Positions 53,700 through 64,000 of a stretch of DNA of 64,000 nucleotides are shown in pieces. Source of the stretch: Omphalotus guepiniiformis (Eukaryota; Basidiomycota; Agaricomycetes; Agaricales; Omphalotaceae); contig JAQOOI010000019.1 of assembly GCA_028554645.1 (NCBI GenBank), positions 1,240,001 through 1,304,000 on the forward strand. The letters run 5' to 3'. The translations under genes and the position numbers were made by a program. The notes under the pieces are model-generated. The model did no database searches and was not told the origin of the DNA. It saw only the letters and a program-made list of their open reading frames with translations. The first letter of the stretch is position 1. Each line of letters begins with the position of its first letter.

Positions 53700-56600
53700 A
53701 TGTCCGGTAAAAAGCAGGACCTTTCTCAGTACAATTATGGCGCTATCTCTTCTCTCGTCCTCACTGCTGACCGGTCAGTCCTCCCTCGACGAGATAAGGA
53801 ACCAGATGGCGCGCCCACTTCCTTAGCTGGGCGAATTGACCCTCGCGAGATGGGTTCTCGAGTCGTTCGACAAGCGCCAAAGGATCTCGAAAAGAAGAAG
53901 AAAAAGGCTTCAGACCGTCAAGAACCTTCAGAAAAACAGCCTAAACGCAAGGCTGACACTGCCAACACCTTTGGGTACGCGGATATCATCGAGGCAACGC
54001 AGGATGTCGAAGGGTTGACGTATCGTCCTCGGACAGCTGAGACCCGTGAAGTTTACGAGCTCATTCTATCTGCTGTTCATACTGCGCTTGGTGGGCAGGC
54101 TCAGGATATCGTTCGGAGTGCAGCCGACACTGTGCTGGAAACATTGAAAAACGAGGGGATGAAGGATTTCGACAAGAAGAAGGAGATTGAGGAGGTTATT
54201 GGACCCTTATTGAGCGAGGATTTCTCTCAGCTCGTTAGTTTGTCGAAGAAGATTACCGACTACGGCGCTGAGGATGAGACAATGGTTGACCCGGACATGG
54301 AGCGGAAGGATGCTGAGATTGACGACGAGGTCGGGGTTGCAGTGGTTTTCGATGAAGAGGAAGAGGAGGAGGAAGATGAAGAAGGCTTTGAAGTGAGAGA
54401 AGAGTCTGACGAAGAGGAAGATGAAGAAGCTGCCGCTGAGGATGGTCACGCAGGTGGAGAAATTGGGGAAGAGGAGCTCGTCATAGGCGGCGAATCTTCA
54501 CAGAGCAAGAAGGAAAAGGCGGATAAAGACATAGTCTCTCCTCATGCGATAGATGGTTTCTGGGTTCAGCGTCAGATATCCGAAGTGTACCCCGACCCTG
54601 TTACCGCTGCCGACAAGGCCGCTTCCGTCCTCTCTATATTGGGCTCCGAGTCTAGTCTCCGTGACTGCGAGAATCAACTCATGGAGCTGTTCGACTACCA
54701 GTCCTTCCATATTACTACCAAATTTCTCAAGAACCGTGACGTTATTGTTTGGTGTACGAAGCTTATGCGGAGCGATGCTGATGAGCGGGTGAATGTCGAA
54801 GTTGCCATGCGCGAGAAGGGCGTTGGTTGGATCTTGAGGGAACTAGCTGGCGACCGACAAACGAAGGCGCGCCCTGGTGATGCGATGGATGTTGACGAAC
54901 CTGCACCAGCTCAGGTTTCCAAGAAAGCGACGCTCGCACCGGGGTCAACCGTGCAGCCTAAACGGACAGTAGACTTGGAGAGCATGGCTTTCAGTCAAGG
55001 CGGTCACCTAATGTCGAACAAAAAGTGTAAGCTTCCGGAGGGTTCGTTTAAGCGAGCCAAAAAGGGATACGAAGAGATTCATGTCCCTGCTCCGAAGTCA
55101 AAACCTGTAACGGAAGGAGAAATTGTGCCCGTCACGGATCTTCCTGCTTGGGCTAGGGACGCCTTCACAGTCCCAAAGCTCAATCGTGTTCAGAGCAAAC
55201 TATTTCCGATTGCCTTCGGAACCGACGAACCCATCCTTCTTTGCGCACCCACTGGGGCTGGAAAGGTATACCTTCGAGTTTTTCGTCTCATGTTTCAGAA
55301 CGCTCACATTTCTTCGATTGACAGACTAACGTTGCGCTGCTTACTATTCTCAATGAGCTGTCGAAGTGGCGCGACGAAGAAACCGGCGCTTTTTCGCTCG
55401 ACTCCTTCAAGATAATATACATAGCGCCAATGAAAGCTCTCGTCCAGGAAATGGTTGGGAATTTCACATCTCGACTTTCTTCCTATGGTATCAAAGTCGG
55501 TGAACTCACTGGAGACTCTCAAATGACGAAAGCGCAGATTTCGGAAACTCAGATTATCGTCACGACGCCGGAAAAGTGGGATGTCGTCACCCGCAAGAGT
55601 ACGGACACCAGTTACACAAATCTCGTACGACTAATTATCATTGATGAAATCCATCTGCTTCACGATGATCGAGGGCCAGTGTTGGAAAGTGTTATTGCTC
55701 GTACGATTCGGAGAATGGAGCAGACTGGAGAATACGTTCGTCTTGTCGGTTTGTCTGCCACTTTGCCAAACTATCAGGATGTCGCTACGTTCCTTCGTGT
55801 CGACGAGTCGAAAGGCCTCTTCTATTTCGATGCATCCTACCGGCCGTGTGGTCTGCAGCAGCAGTTCATCGGCATTACCGAGAAAAAGGCTATCAAGCGG
55901 TACCAGGTGACAAACGAGGTCTGCTACGAGAAGGTCCTTGACCAGGCGGGAAAGAACCAAACGCTCGTCTTTGTGCACTCTCGGAAGGAGACGGCGAAGA
56001 CGGCAAAGTATCTAAGGGACACAGCCATGGAGAAGGAAACCATCACGCAGTTTGTGAAACCTGACGGAGCAACGAGGGAGATTTTGACGGAGGAGGCAAA
56101 CAATGTCAAGGATCCCAATCTTCGTGACCTACTTCCTTTTGGATTCGCCATTCATCATGCTGGTATGTCGAGGGAGGATCGTGGGCTCGTGGAGGAGCTC
56201 TTTGCAGATGGTTCTGTCCAGGTGCTCGTTTGTACGGCCACTTTGGCATGGGGTGTCAACCTGCCCGCGCATACTGTCATCATCAAGGGTACACAAATAT
56301 ATAATCCAGAGAAGGGTCGGTGGGTGGAGCTGTCCTCGCAGGATGTGCTTCAGATGCTCGGTCGTGCGGGGCGGCCTCAGTATGATACATTCGGCGAGGG
56401 GATCATCATCACGAACCACTCAGAGCTGCAATACTACCTGAGTCTGCTGAATCAGCAACTACCCATAGAGTCGCAGTTTGTTGCGAGGCTCGCAGATAAC
56501 CTCAATGCTGAAATTGTCCTTGGAACGATCCGGAATAGGGACGAGGCTGTTCAGTGGCTTGGATATACCTATCTGTAAGTCTTTCATCTAATACATGAGT

Positions 56601-59600
56601 ATGACTTGATATTTATCTCTTTCGTAAACAGTTATGTGCGGATGCTGAAGTCTCCAGGATTGTACGGTGTCGGGGTTGACTATCAGGAAGACGACGTCGG
56701 ACTGGTTCAAAAACGCGCAGACATCATCCACTCGGCAGCAGTCCTACTGGAGAAATGCCAATTGCTCAAGTATGAACGTTCGTCTGGTCGATTCCAGAGC
56801 ACAGAGCTAGGCAGAATTGCGTCGCATTATTATGTGACGTATAATTCTATGATGGTATACAATCAGCACCTGAGGCCGACGATGTCAATGCTGGAGCTCT
56901 TCCGAGTGTTCGCGCTCTCCAACGAGTTTAAACTCATACCGGTTGGTGTAAATTTATCCCAGTCGTTCGGTGTACTGACACTCTTGTTCAGGTGCGTCAA
57001 GAGGAGAAGCTTGAGCTTGGGAAGCTGCTCGAGAGAGTCCCCATTCCGGTCAAGGAAAGCGTGGAGGAGCCAGCTGCCAAGATCAACGTCCTTCTACAAG
57101 CATACGTGTCGCAGCTGAAACTGGATGGTGAGTTGAGATTATGCGTGATCTTGAGCTGTCTGATGACCTATCTCAATTATAGGGTTTGTTCTCGTAGCAG
57201 ACATGGTCTTCGTGCAGCAGTCGGCTGGACGGTGAGCGATCCTTTCCTTATTATCTTCCTTTATCTGACGTGCGCCTGCAGTATCATCCGCGCCATGTTT
57301 GAGATCTGCTTGAAGCGAGGATGGGCCGTTCCCGCCAAGGCTGCTCTCGAGCTTTGCAAGATGGTGGAGAAACGAATGTAAGTTCAGATCACATGCTTTA
57401 TCGACCTTATGTGACGTTCATGCGCTTTAGGTGGGGTTCCATGACACCTCTGCGTCAGTTCAAGGGTGTACCTGCGGAAGTTGTCCGAAAAGCCGAAGGA
57501 AAACAATTCGTGCGTATTGTCTACCCCTCTCTCGTGGTGGTCAACTCATTGATCGTGCCTTTAGCCTTGGTATCGCTACTTCGATTTGGTGAGCCGTCTT
57601 CAAACGAGAGATTTTCACTTTTCACTGACTTAATCTTTCAGAGTCCCCCCGAAATTGGAGAACTGATTGGTATGCCGAACGCTGGTCGCCTAGTTCATCG
57701 GCTGGTACACAACTTCCCTAAGCTTCAGTTAGTATCACTTCTATATCTTTCTCGCTGTTGCTGACCAACCAACTAGATTGACTGCCCAAGTTCAGCCTAT
57801 CACTCGGTCGCTACTACGTATCGAGCTTTCGATTGTCCCCGACTTCCGATGGGATGAAAAAATCCACGGCGGAGCGGAAACCTTCTGGATCATGGTCGAA
57901 GACGTCGACGGCGAGATAGTTCTCTTCCACGACAGCTTTGTGCTCCTTCAGCGTTACGCGGAAGACGAGCACATCGTCACGTTCACAGTACCAATGTTCG
58001 AGCCCGTCCCACCGAACTACTTTATCTCCGTCATTTCCGATCGTTGGCTGCACGCTGAAACTCGATTACCGATATCCTTCAAACATCTCATTCTTCCCGA
58101 GAAATTCCCGCCTCCTACCCCTCTTCTCGAATTACAGCCACTTCCTCTCTCCGCACTGCACAATAAGGATTTCGAGAGTATATACTCTTCTACTATTCAG
58201 ACGTTCAACAAGATCCAGACACAGGTTTTCCAGGCTCTTTACACCTCGGACGAGAACGTTGTCATCGGTGCGCCTACTGGGAGTGGCAAGACTATTTGCG
58301 CGGAATTCGCACTTTTGAGGTTGTGGAGCAAGCGCGAGCAGCCACGTGCTGTTTGTATTGAGCCGTACCAAGAGATGGTTGATATGAGAGTGAAGGAATG
58401 GCAAGAGAAGTTCTCGGGTCTTCAGGGTGGGAAGGAGATTGTGAGCTTTACTGGGGAGACTACTGCCGATCTTCGATTGCTTGAGAAGGGAGATGTTATT
58501 GTTTGCACACCGTCACAGGTATGTCGGAATTTCGTTATGCCTTCCTCAGCCGACTGACTGACGTCTTGACGTAGTGGGATGTCATCTCCAGGAGGTGGAG
58601 GCAGCGGAAGAATGTCCAGAATATAGGACTGTTGATTGCAGATGAGGTTCATCTCGTTGGTGGCGAGGTTGGACCAACGTATGAAGTCATTTTATCCCGT
58701 ACACGATATGTCTCGGCGCAGACGGAGATCAAGACCCGTATAGTCGCTTGTGGTGTCTCTTTAGCCAACGCACGAGATCTCGGGGAATGGATAGGTGCAC
58801 CTTCACATGCTATATTCAATTTCTCTCCTAGGTACGTATTGTCTACTCCCCTACCTTCATTGCCTCTAATTCTCCCTACAGTGCCCGCCCATTAGACATG
58901 GACATCCATCTCCAATCCTTCACAATCCCCCACTTCCCCTCACTCATGATTGCAATGTCCAAACCCGCTTACCTCGCAATAAACGAATACGCGCCACACA
59001 AACCAGTCATCATCTTCGTTCCTTCGCGGAAACAATGCCGACTTACCGTCGACGACCTGCTTATACATTGCGCTGCGGATGAAGATCCTGATAGGTTCCT
59101 TAATGTCGATGTGAAGGATCTCGAGGTGCATTTAGATCATCTTAGTGATGAGGGATTGAAGGAAACTCTTCGGCATGGGATTGGTTATTACCACGAAGCG
59201 CTGGATAAGCAGGATAAGAGGATCGTGCAAAGGTTGTTTGAGAGTGGAGCTGTACAGGTGTTGGTCGCTTCGAAGGTACGTTTATTCCATCGGAAATCCA
59301 CTGGGTAACATAACTGACTAGTTTTTCGTATAGGACACAGCATGGTCACTCCCCGTCGCGAGTTACATGGTGATAATAATGGGTGTTCAATTCTACGAAG
59401 GCAAAGAACATCGATACATTGATTACCCCGTCATGGATGTCCTTCAAATGATGGGGAGAGCATGTCGACCTAGGGAAGACGAGCGTAGTCGTTGTGTGTT
59501 GATGTGTCAACAGACAAAAAAGGAGTTTTACAAAAAGTTTTTGGCGGAGGGGTTGCCGATTGAGAGTCATCTTCCGACTACGTTGCATGATTATTTCTTA

Positions 59601-61162
59601 GCGGAGATTGCTGTGAAGACGATTGAAAATAAGCAGGATGCTATGGTGTGTTTTTCTTATCCCTCCCCACCTCCCTCCTCTGTTAGACGTTAAGTTACTG
59701 ATTTGGTGATTTTTGGTGTAGGATATCTTGACGTGGACCTACTTCTACCGAAGGATGACTCAAAACCCGAACTATTACAATCTGCATAATGTTAGCCATC
59801 AACATTTGTCGGATCATCTTTCGGAGCTTGTGGAGAATACATTGAACGACCTCGTCAATTCGAAATGTATAGCTATCGGTGAGTTGTTTGCTTTCCTAGT
59901 CCTATGATGTTATGCTTATATTGTTTTTTAAGAGGACGAAATGGACGTCAGCCCGTTGAATTTGGGTATGATTGCAGCATACTACAATATTTCTTGTGAG
60001 TAAAAAAGGTTTATTTCCATGTTTCGTAACGTATCTGATGGACAATTTTTCCAGACGTCACAGTCGAAGTGTACACCCTCTCTCTCAAAGAACGCACGAA
60101 ACTCAAAGGTCTCCTCGAAGTAATATCCTCCTCCGCCGAATTCGAAATAGTCCCAATCCGTCGACACGAAGATAATCTCTTAAAACGTCTCTACGACCGA
60201 CTACCCGTTAAACTCGAAGCAGCATCAGTAAACTTTGAAGCGCCTCATTTCAAGACATTCCTCCTACTTCAAGCGCACTTTAGTCGTATTCACCTTCCTG
60301 CTGATTTAGTTGCTGATCAGAGGGTCGTGTTGGAGAAGGTGTTGAACTTGCTTTCGGCTTGTGTGGATGTTATGAGTAGTAATGCTTGGTTGAATGCGCT
60401 TGGGGCAATGGATTTGGCGCAGATGTGTGTTCAGGCTGTTTGGGATAGGGATTCGCCGTTGAAACAGATTCCGCACTTTGAACCGGATGTGAGTGTTGGG
60501 TTTTTGGATTTATGGGGGGTTTACTGATGAGACTTCGGTTTCTTTTGCGCAGGTCATCAAAAGATGTACGGAAGCTGGTATCGAGTCTGTGTATGATATC
60601 ATGGAGATGGAGGATGATAAGAGGACGGAGCTCTTACAGATGACTTCTGCTCAGATGTACGTCTTTGTTTTTTTGCAAAGACATCGACTAATCATACTCC
60701 TAATCCTCCAGGCAAGACGTCGCAACCTTCGTGAACTCCTACCCAACCCTCGACGTCTCCCACGAACTAGTCAAAGGAACCTACACTGCCGGTTCCCCAA
60801 TCTACCTCCAAGTCTCACTCTCCCGCGATACCGACGACGACGACGAATCAACACCCGACTCCGACTCCTCCCAAACCGTCATCGCACCATTCTACCCTTC
60901 AAAAAAGATGGCGAATTGGTGGCTAGTCGTCGGTGAACCCTCTACGAAACAATTACTCGTTATCAAGAGAGTAACGGTATCGAGGACTCTGGGTGTTAAA
61001 CTTGAGTTTACGTTACCGAAAGGGAAACATTCTCTGAAACTCTATGTTATTTGTGATTCGTATGTTGGTGCTGATCATGATATTGGGATTGGGGAGGTCG
61101 AGGTCGAGGAAGGTGAGGAGAGTAGTGATGAGGAGGAAAGTGATGATGCTATGGAGGAGTAA
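53700..61162 (+). CDS. BRR2: Brr2, U5 snRNP ATP-dependent RNA helicase
   Basis: Ski2-like helicase that unwinds U4/U6 to activate the spliceosome. 18 exons, 2169 residues (yeast 2163). Introns: 55266-55324, 56575-56631, 56942-56991, 57128-57182, 57232-57281, 57378-57430, 57510-57564, 57589-57641, 57728-57776, 58519-58574, 58832-58881, 59276-59333, 59646-59721, 59879-59932, 59996-60054, 60489-60552, 60657-60711. Start motif '[17 protein letters not shown]'; acidic plug region near residues 200-280. Active cassette: '[11 protein letters not shown]', '[13 protein letters not shown]', '[17 protein letters not shown]', '[12 protein letters not shown]'. Second cassette degenerate as in Brr2: '[10 protein letters not shown]', '[12 protein letters not shown]', 'QMMGRACRP'. 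Two Sec63 domains; acidic C-terminus. Exon 8 is only 24 nt. Slh1-like paralogues are the alternative. Confidence 0.94.
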
Positions 61163-61397
61163 GAGATAGATGTATATAAACTGCTACATATTGTACCTAT
61201 AGATTTTCGTGTAATCTCAGAGGTTTTTGAAAAATATCTCCTTGGATTGGATGGTAACGCAAGGCCCATGATTTGACGATGAATCTGATGTGAAGTGATC
61301 GGATATTAAGCGGACAGTAAACACGTGATCGGGTGAGACCGGGGGAATGAGAAAGCGGGGAAGGATACTTTTAGCTCTTTGGAGTTGAACGACAACG

Positions 61398-63604
61398 ATG
61401 AGCAGCGTCAATTTCAAGTCCATGACGATGCGCGCGATACCCCGCGTCGTCATCTCGCCGTTGTACACATCCGCCTCATCACCCAAATTGCTCTTCTTCG
61501 ACGTCCCACCCCCACCACCTCCTCCTCAGTACCACCACTCAAGGCAACCCAATACACCGAATCTTCGTGTCCTCGAGCTTACTGAAGCTCAGTCTCATTC
61601 ACAGTCTCACAGCCAGGGAAAGGGCGAAGGAAGCCAGTCTTCTTCCTCGTCGTCCTCGTCGTCGAGCAATGGTCCTTCAGCCTCTCTCGCTCTCACCTAC
61701 AACTCCACCCCTGCATCTCTCTCTTCCTCATCTCTTTCATCATCTCCGTATGCTTCTTTTCTTCCCAATTCTCCCTCATCAAGCGCCCCTTCTTCATCTC
61801 GTGCAGAAGGTACGACCAGATCAGCCAGCCGTGAAAGGACCAGACAGTCAAAGGACTGTTCCAGCAGGAAATCCAGAGCCAAGTATCAGCTCGATGTAGG
61901 CGCGTATGGTATTCCAAAACGATGTCGTCCAATCCACACCTCATCCTACGACCCCAACTCCTCTCTCTCGGTCGGTGTAGGCGAAGATGCTTATTTTGTC
62001 CGTAACAACGCCATGGGTGTTGCTGACGGCGTAGGTGGTTGGTCAAGGAAATGTCGTTCATCAACACCTGCTGCTTCACCCAGCGCCCTTTTCGCTCGTC
62101 ATCTCATGCATTTTTGCTCTGCAGAGCTGGAAGCTGCTACGACGTCGACTTATCCACCTCGTCCGTATCCAACAACTACAACTACAGAAACTACAAAAGA
62201 ACAAGTTCCTCTGTATTCCTCCTCACGAAATCCTCCCCCTTCTTCTATTCTCTCCGCAGCTTCAGGCTTTGGTCCCTGCGTGCCCTACACGCCTTTCTCT
62301 CCCCCTCCCCCTCCTTCTACTTCGCCGCAGACACAAATAGATCTAGACCCTGGCATTTCCGAAATTTACCCACCTTACGAGTCATACGCGGACGTAGACC
62401 TCGAAGATCAACTTACAGATGAGCTAGAAGAGCTTGAAGATGGGATTGACGTCTTGATGATTCTTGAGAGGGCGTATCAGCAGACGCTCGGTGCCCACGT
62501 TGTTACTGAGGACCCAAAGCCAGAAAGACTCTTTTCGTCACCGCTAACATCACCATTTCCTCCACCATTGCCTCCGCCGGCATTGGAAGCGTCCACATGT
62601 CGATACCCACCCCCTGACCAATCTCATTCCAATACGACCACTGTACCTCTCCTTTCTGGTTCTTCGACTGTACTCTTAGCTGTGCTCGATCACGTTCCGA
62701 AAGCGTGGAAAGAGGACGAGAATTCCGAGTCTAATTCTGAGCCGTCATCATCCGACGAAGCACAGGAAACCAACACCGAGACTGAATACGAAGCTGTCGT
62801 CAAAGTAGCGCATGTAGGCGACTGCATGGGTATGCTCATCCGAGGGGAACAAGTAGTTTGGAGGAGTGAGGAGATGTGGTGGAGTGTAAGTCTTTTTTCC
62901 CGCCTCTTTATTGTTCCCCTCCCTAACGCTTCATGCAGTTCAACACCCCAGTTCAACTCGGTCCTTCATCACCCGCAACACCTTCAACTTCCGCACACGT
63001 GTTTACCCTCCCTGTCCAACAAGGTGACGTGCTCATCCTCGCCAGCGACGGCCTAAGCGACAATCTCTGGGACGAGGACGTCGTAGACGTTATCAAAGGT
63101 GTCCGGAAGAGCTTTTCCTCTGTCTCCCCTGAACCCGACACAAAAGTCCTTGCGGCGCAGCTGTCCGAGGCGCTATGTTCACGCGCGAGGAGGGTATCAG
63201 AACGCCGAGGGAACAGCGTCGTCGTTGGACGCGTGGAGGCGATGAGGCGGCTTGGGGTCATCCCGAAGGACGAGGATGTCGATATTAGCGACAAAGCTGC
63301 ATCGATGAAGAGTACGATCGCACAGGCTGCGGCCGGAGCATTCAAGTCGCAAGTGCAGGCTGATAAAGTTGAGATTGAAGATGAGGTACCGTTTGCTAGG
63401 CGAGCGAGGGAAGCAGGGAGGGTATTTAGAGGTGGTAAGACTGATGGTGAGTTGTTCTGTTTGGTTGCTTGTGTTCGACTCAGTGAGGCTGATGTGGGTG
63501 TAGATATATCGGTCATTGTAGCTGTTATTTCACCTGTTTCGGAAGCTTCTGTTCCTGCTACTGCGAAGGTGTCAGAGGAAGAGGTACAGGGTGTGGGTAG
63601 ATAG
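61398..63604 (+). CDS. PTC7: Ptc7/azr1-type PP2C phosphatase
   Basis: Metal-dependent Ser/Thr phosphatase; yeast Ptc7 is mitochondrial and activates coenzyme Q synthesis. Exons 61398-62885, 62939-63446, 63504-63604; 698 residues, about twice yeast Ptc7. The N-terminus 'MRAIPRVVISPLYTSA' could be a targeting sequence. It is followed by poly-Pro and poly-Ser tracts. Catalytic motifs: 'VGVGEDAYFVRNNAMGVADGVGG' read as 'GEDAYFV' and 'GVADGVGGWS' (metal Asp), 'KVAHVGDCMGMLIRG', 'VLILASDGLSDNLWDED' and 'TD|DISVIVAVIS' (last metal Asp). Low-complexity and acidic inserts separate the blocks (about residues 245-480). Located 235 bp after BRR2, same strand. Confidence 0.9.
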
Positions 63605-64000
63605 AGCTTTGTGTGAGTGGTTTTCTTCACTGTTCCTACATTCTTTTTTGTTCATTTGTGGTGGCAGATAACATCATTCGGGATATAATTTCTTCTCTGC
63701 ATATACATACACCTACATATACACATGTTTTCTCGATTCCTGTTTCACGTATCATTATTCTAGGACTCCCCTACTCGTCGGCGTCGTTTGATGTTCATTG
63801 TCAATGTTCGTTAATTCTTCCTCTTCCTCTTTCTTATTGATTGCAATTGCTTTGGCTCGTAAAACATACTATTCATACCTACATCTATCATTTCATGGTC
63901 TGCATGATCAAAGTCATTTACTTCCTGCTTGTACATACCTACACCCCTCCGCAAAGCGCATGTATATACAATAATAATGTACAACTGCTCACTCACTCAC
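63605..64000. other. downstream of PTC7, no gene seen
   Basis: T-rich and CATATACATACA-type sequence typical of a 3' end, no convincing frame to the window edge. Confidence 0.4.

Noticed and set aside
1..64000. tRNA and rRNA genes
   Set aside because: None with a convincing cloverleaf or conserved core seen by eye; a covariance search would be needed to exclude them.

Overview
The window looks like a mushroom-type basidiomycete (Agaricomycete) chromosome. The host genes are broken by many 50-60 bp introns, several with CTAAC/CTGAC-like branch sites. Their products (Brr2, Epl1, Ptc7, a CAP59-type mannosyltransferase, glycogen synthase, ornithine carbamoyltransferase) are eukaryotic and fungal in flavour. 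The transposon mix (chromoviral Ty3/gypsy, Ty1/copia, a tyrosine-recombinase retrotransposon, a Tet/JBP-like dioxygenase remnant) is typical of that group. All names rest on reading motifs by eye, with no database search.

Positions 1 to about 40,100 are a nested transposon landscape with almost no host genes. It holds: a gypsy gag remnant (1-618); a broken gene with RNase H1 N-terminal-like domains (2194-3874); a decayed chromovirus with both LTRs and a GACAT target duplication (4184-10409); an integrase scrap (10784-11080); a Tet/JBP-like dioxygenase gene split by a 1.5 kb solo LTR (11599-14060); a second LTR of that family (15664-17133); a decayed copia element (17134-26295) whose integrase carries a third, inverted copy of that LTR; a dispersed repeat (26296-26958) that hosts a largely intact Ngaro-type tyrosine-recombinase retrotransposon with split direct repeats (26959-32259); and a younger chromovirus (33668-39704, TCAAG target duplication) with open gag and pol and a recognisable -1 frameshift signal. 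The old copia and gypsy copies share one style of decay, mostly CGA-to-TGA stops. The tyrosine-recombinase element and the second chromovirus lack it.

Positions 40,135 to 63,604 are gene-dense. In order they are a p24-family cargo receptor (-), a peptidase C45/isopenicillin N acyltransferase-like hydrolase (-), a CAP59-type mannosyltransferase (+), ornithine carbamoyltransferase (+), glycogen synthase (+), a doubtful small gene (+), the NuA4 subunit Epl1 (+), the spliceosomal helicase Brr2 (+) and a Ptc7-type PP2C phosphatase (+). The hydrolase and the mannosyltransferase diverge from a 300 bp spacer. The rest look like independent housekeeping genes rather than a pathway cluster.

The points most worth a second look are the gag/RT dual coding over 1.35 kb in the tyrosine-recombinase element, the frameshift signal of the second chromovirus, the Tf1-like self-priming signals in both chromoviruses, and the dioxygenase gene whose frame resumes exactly across a solo LTR.
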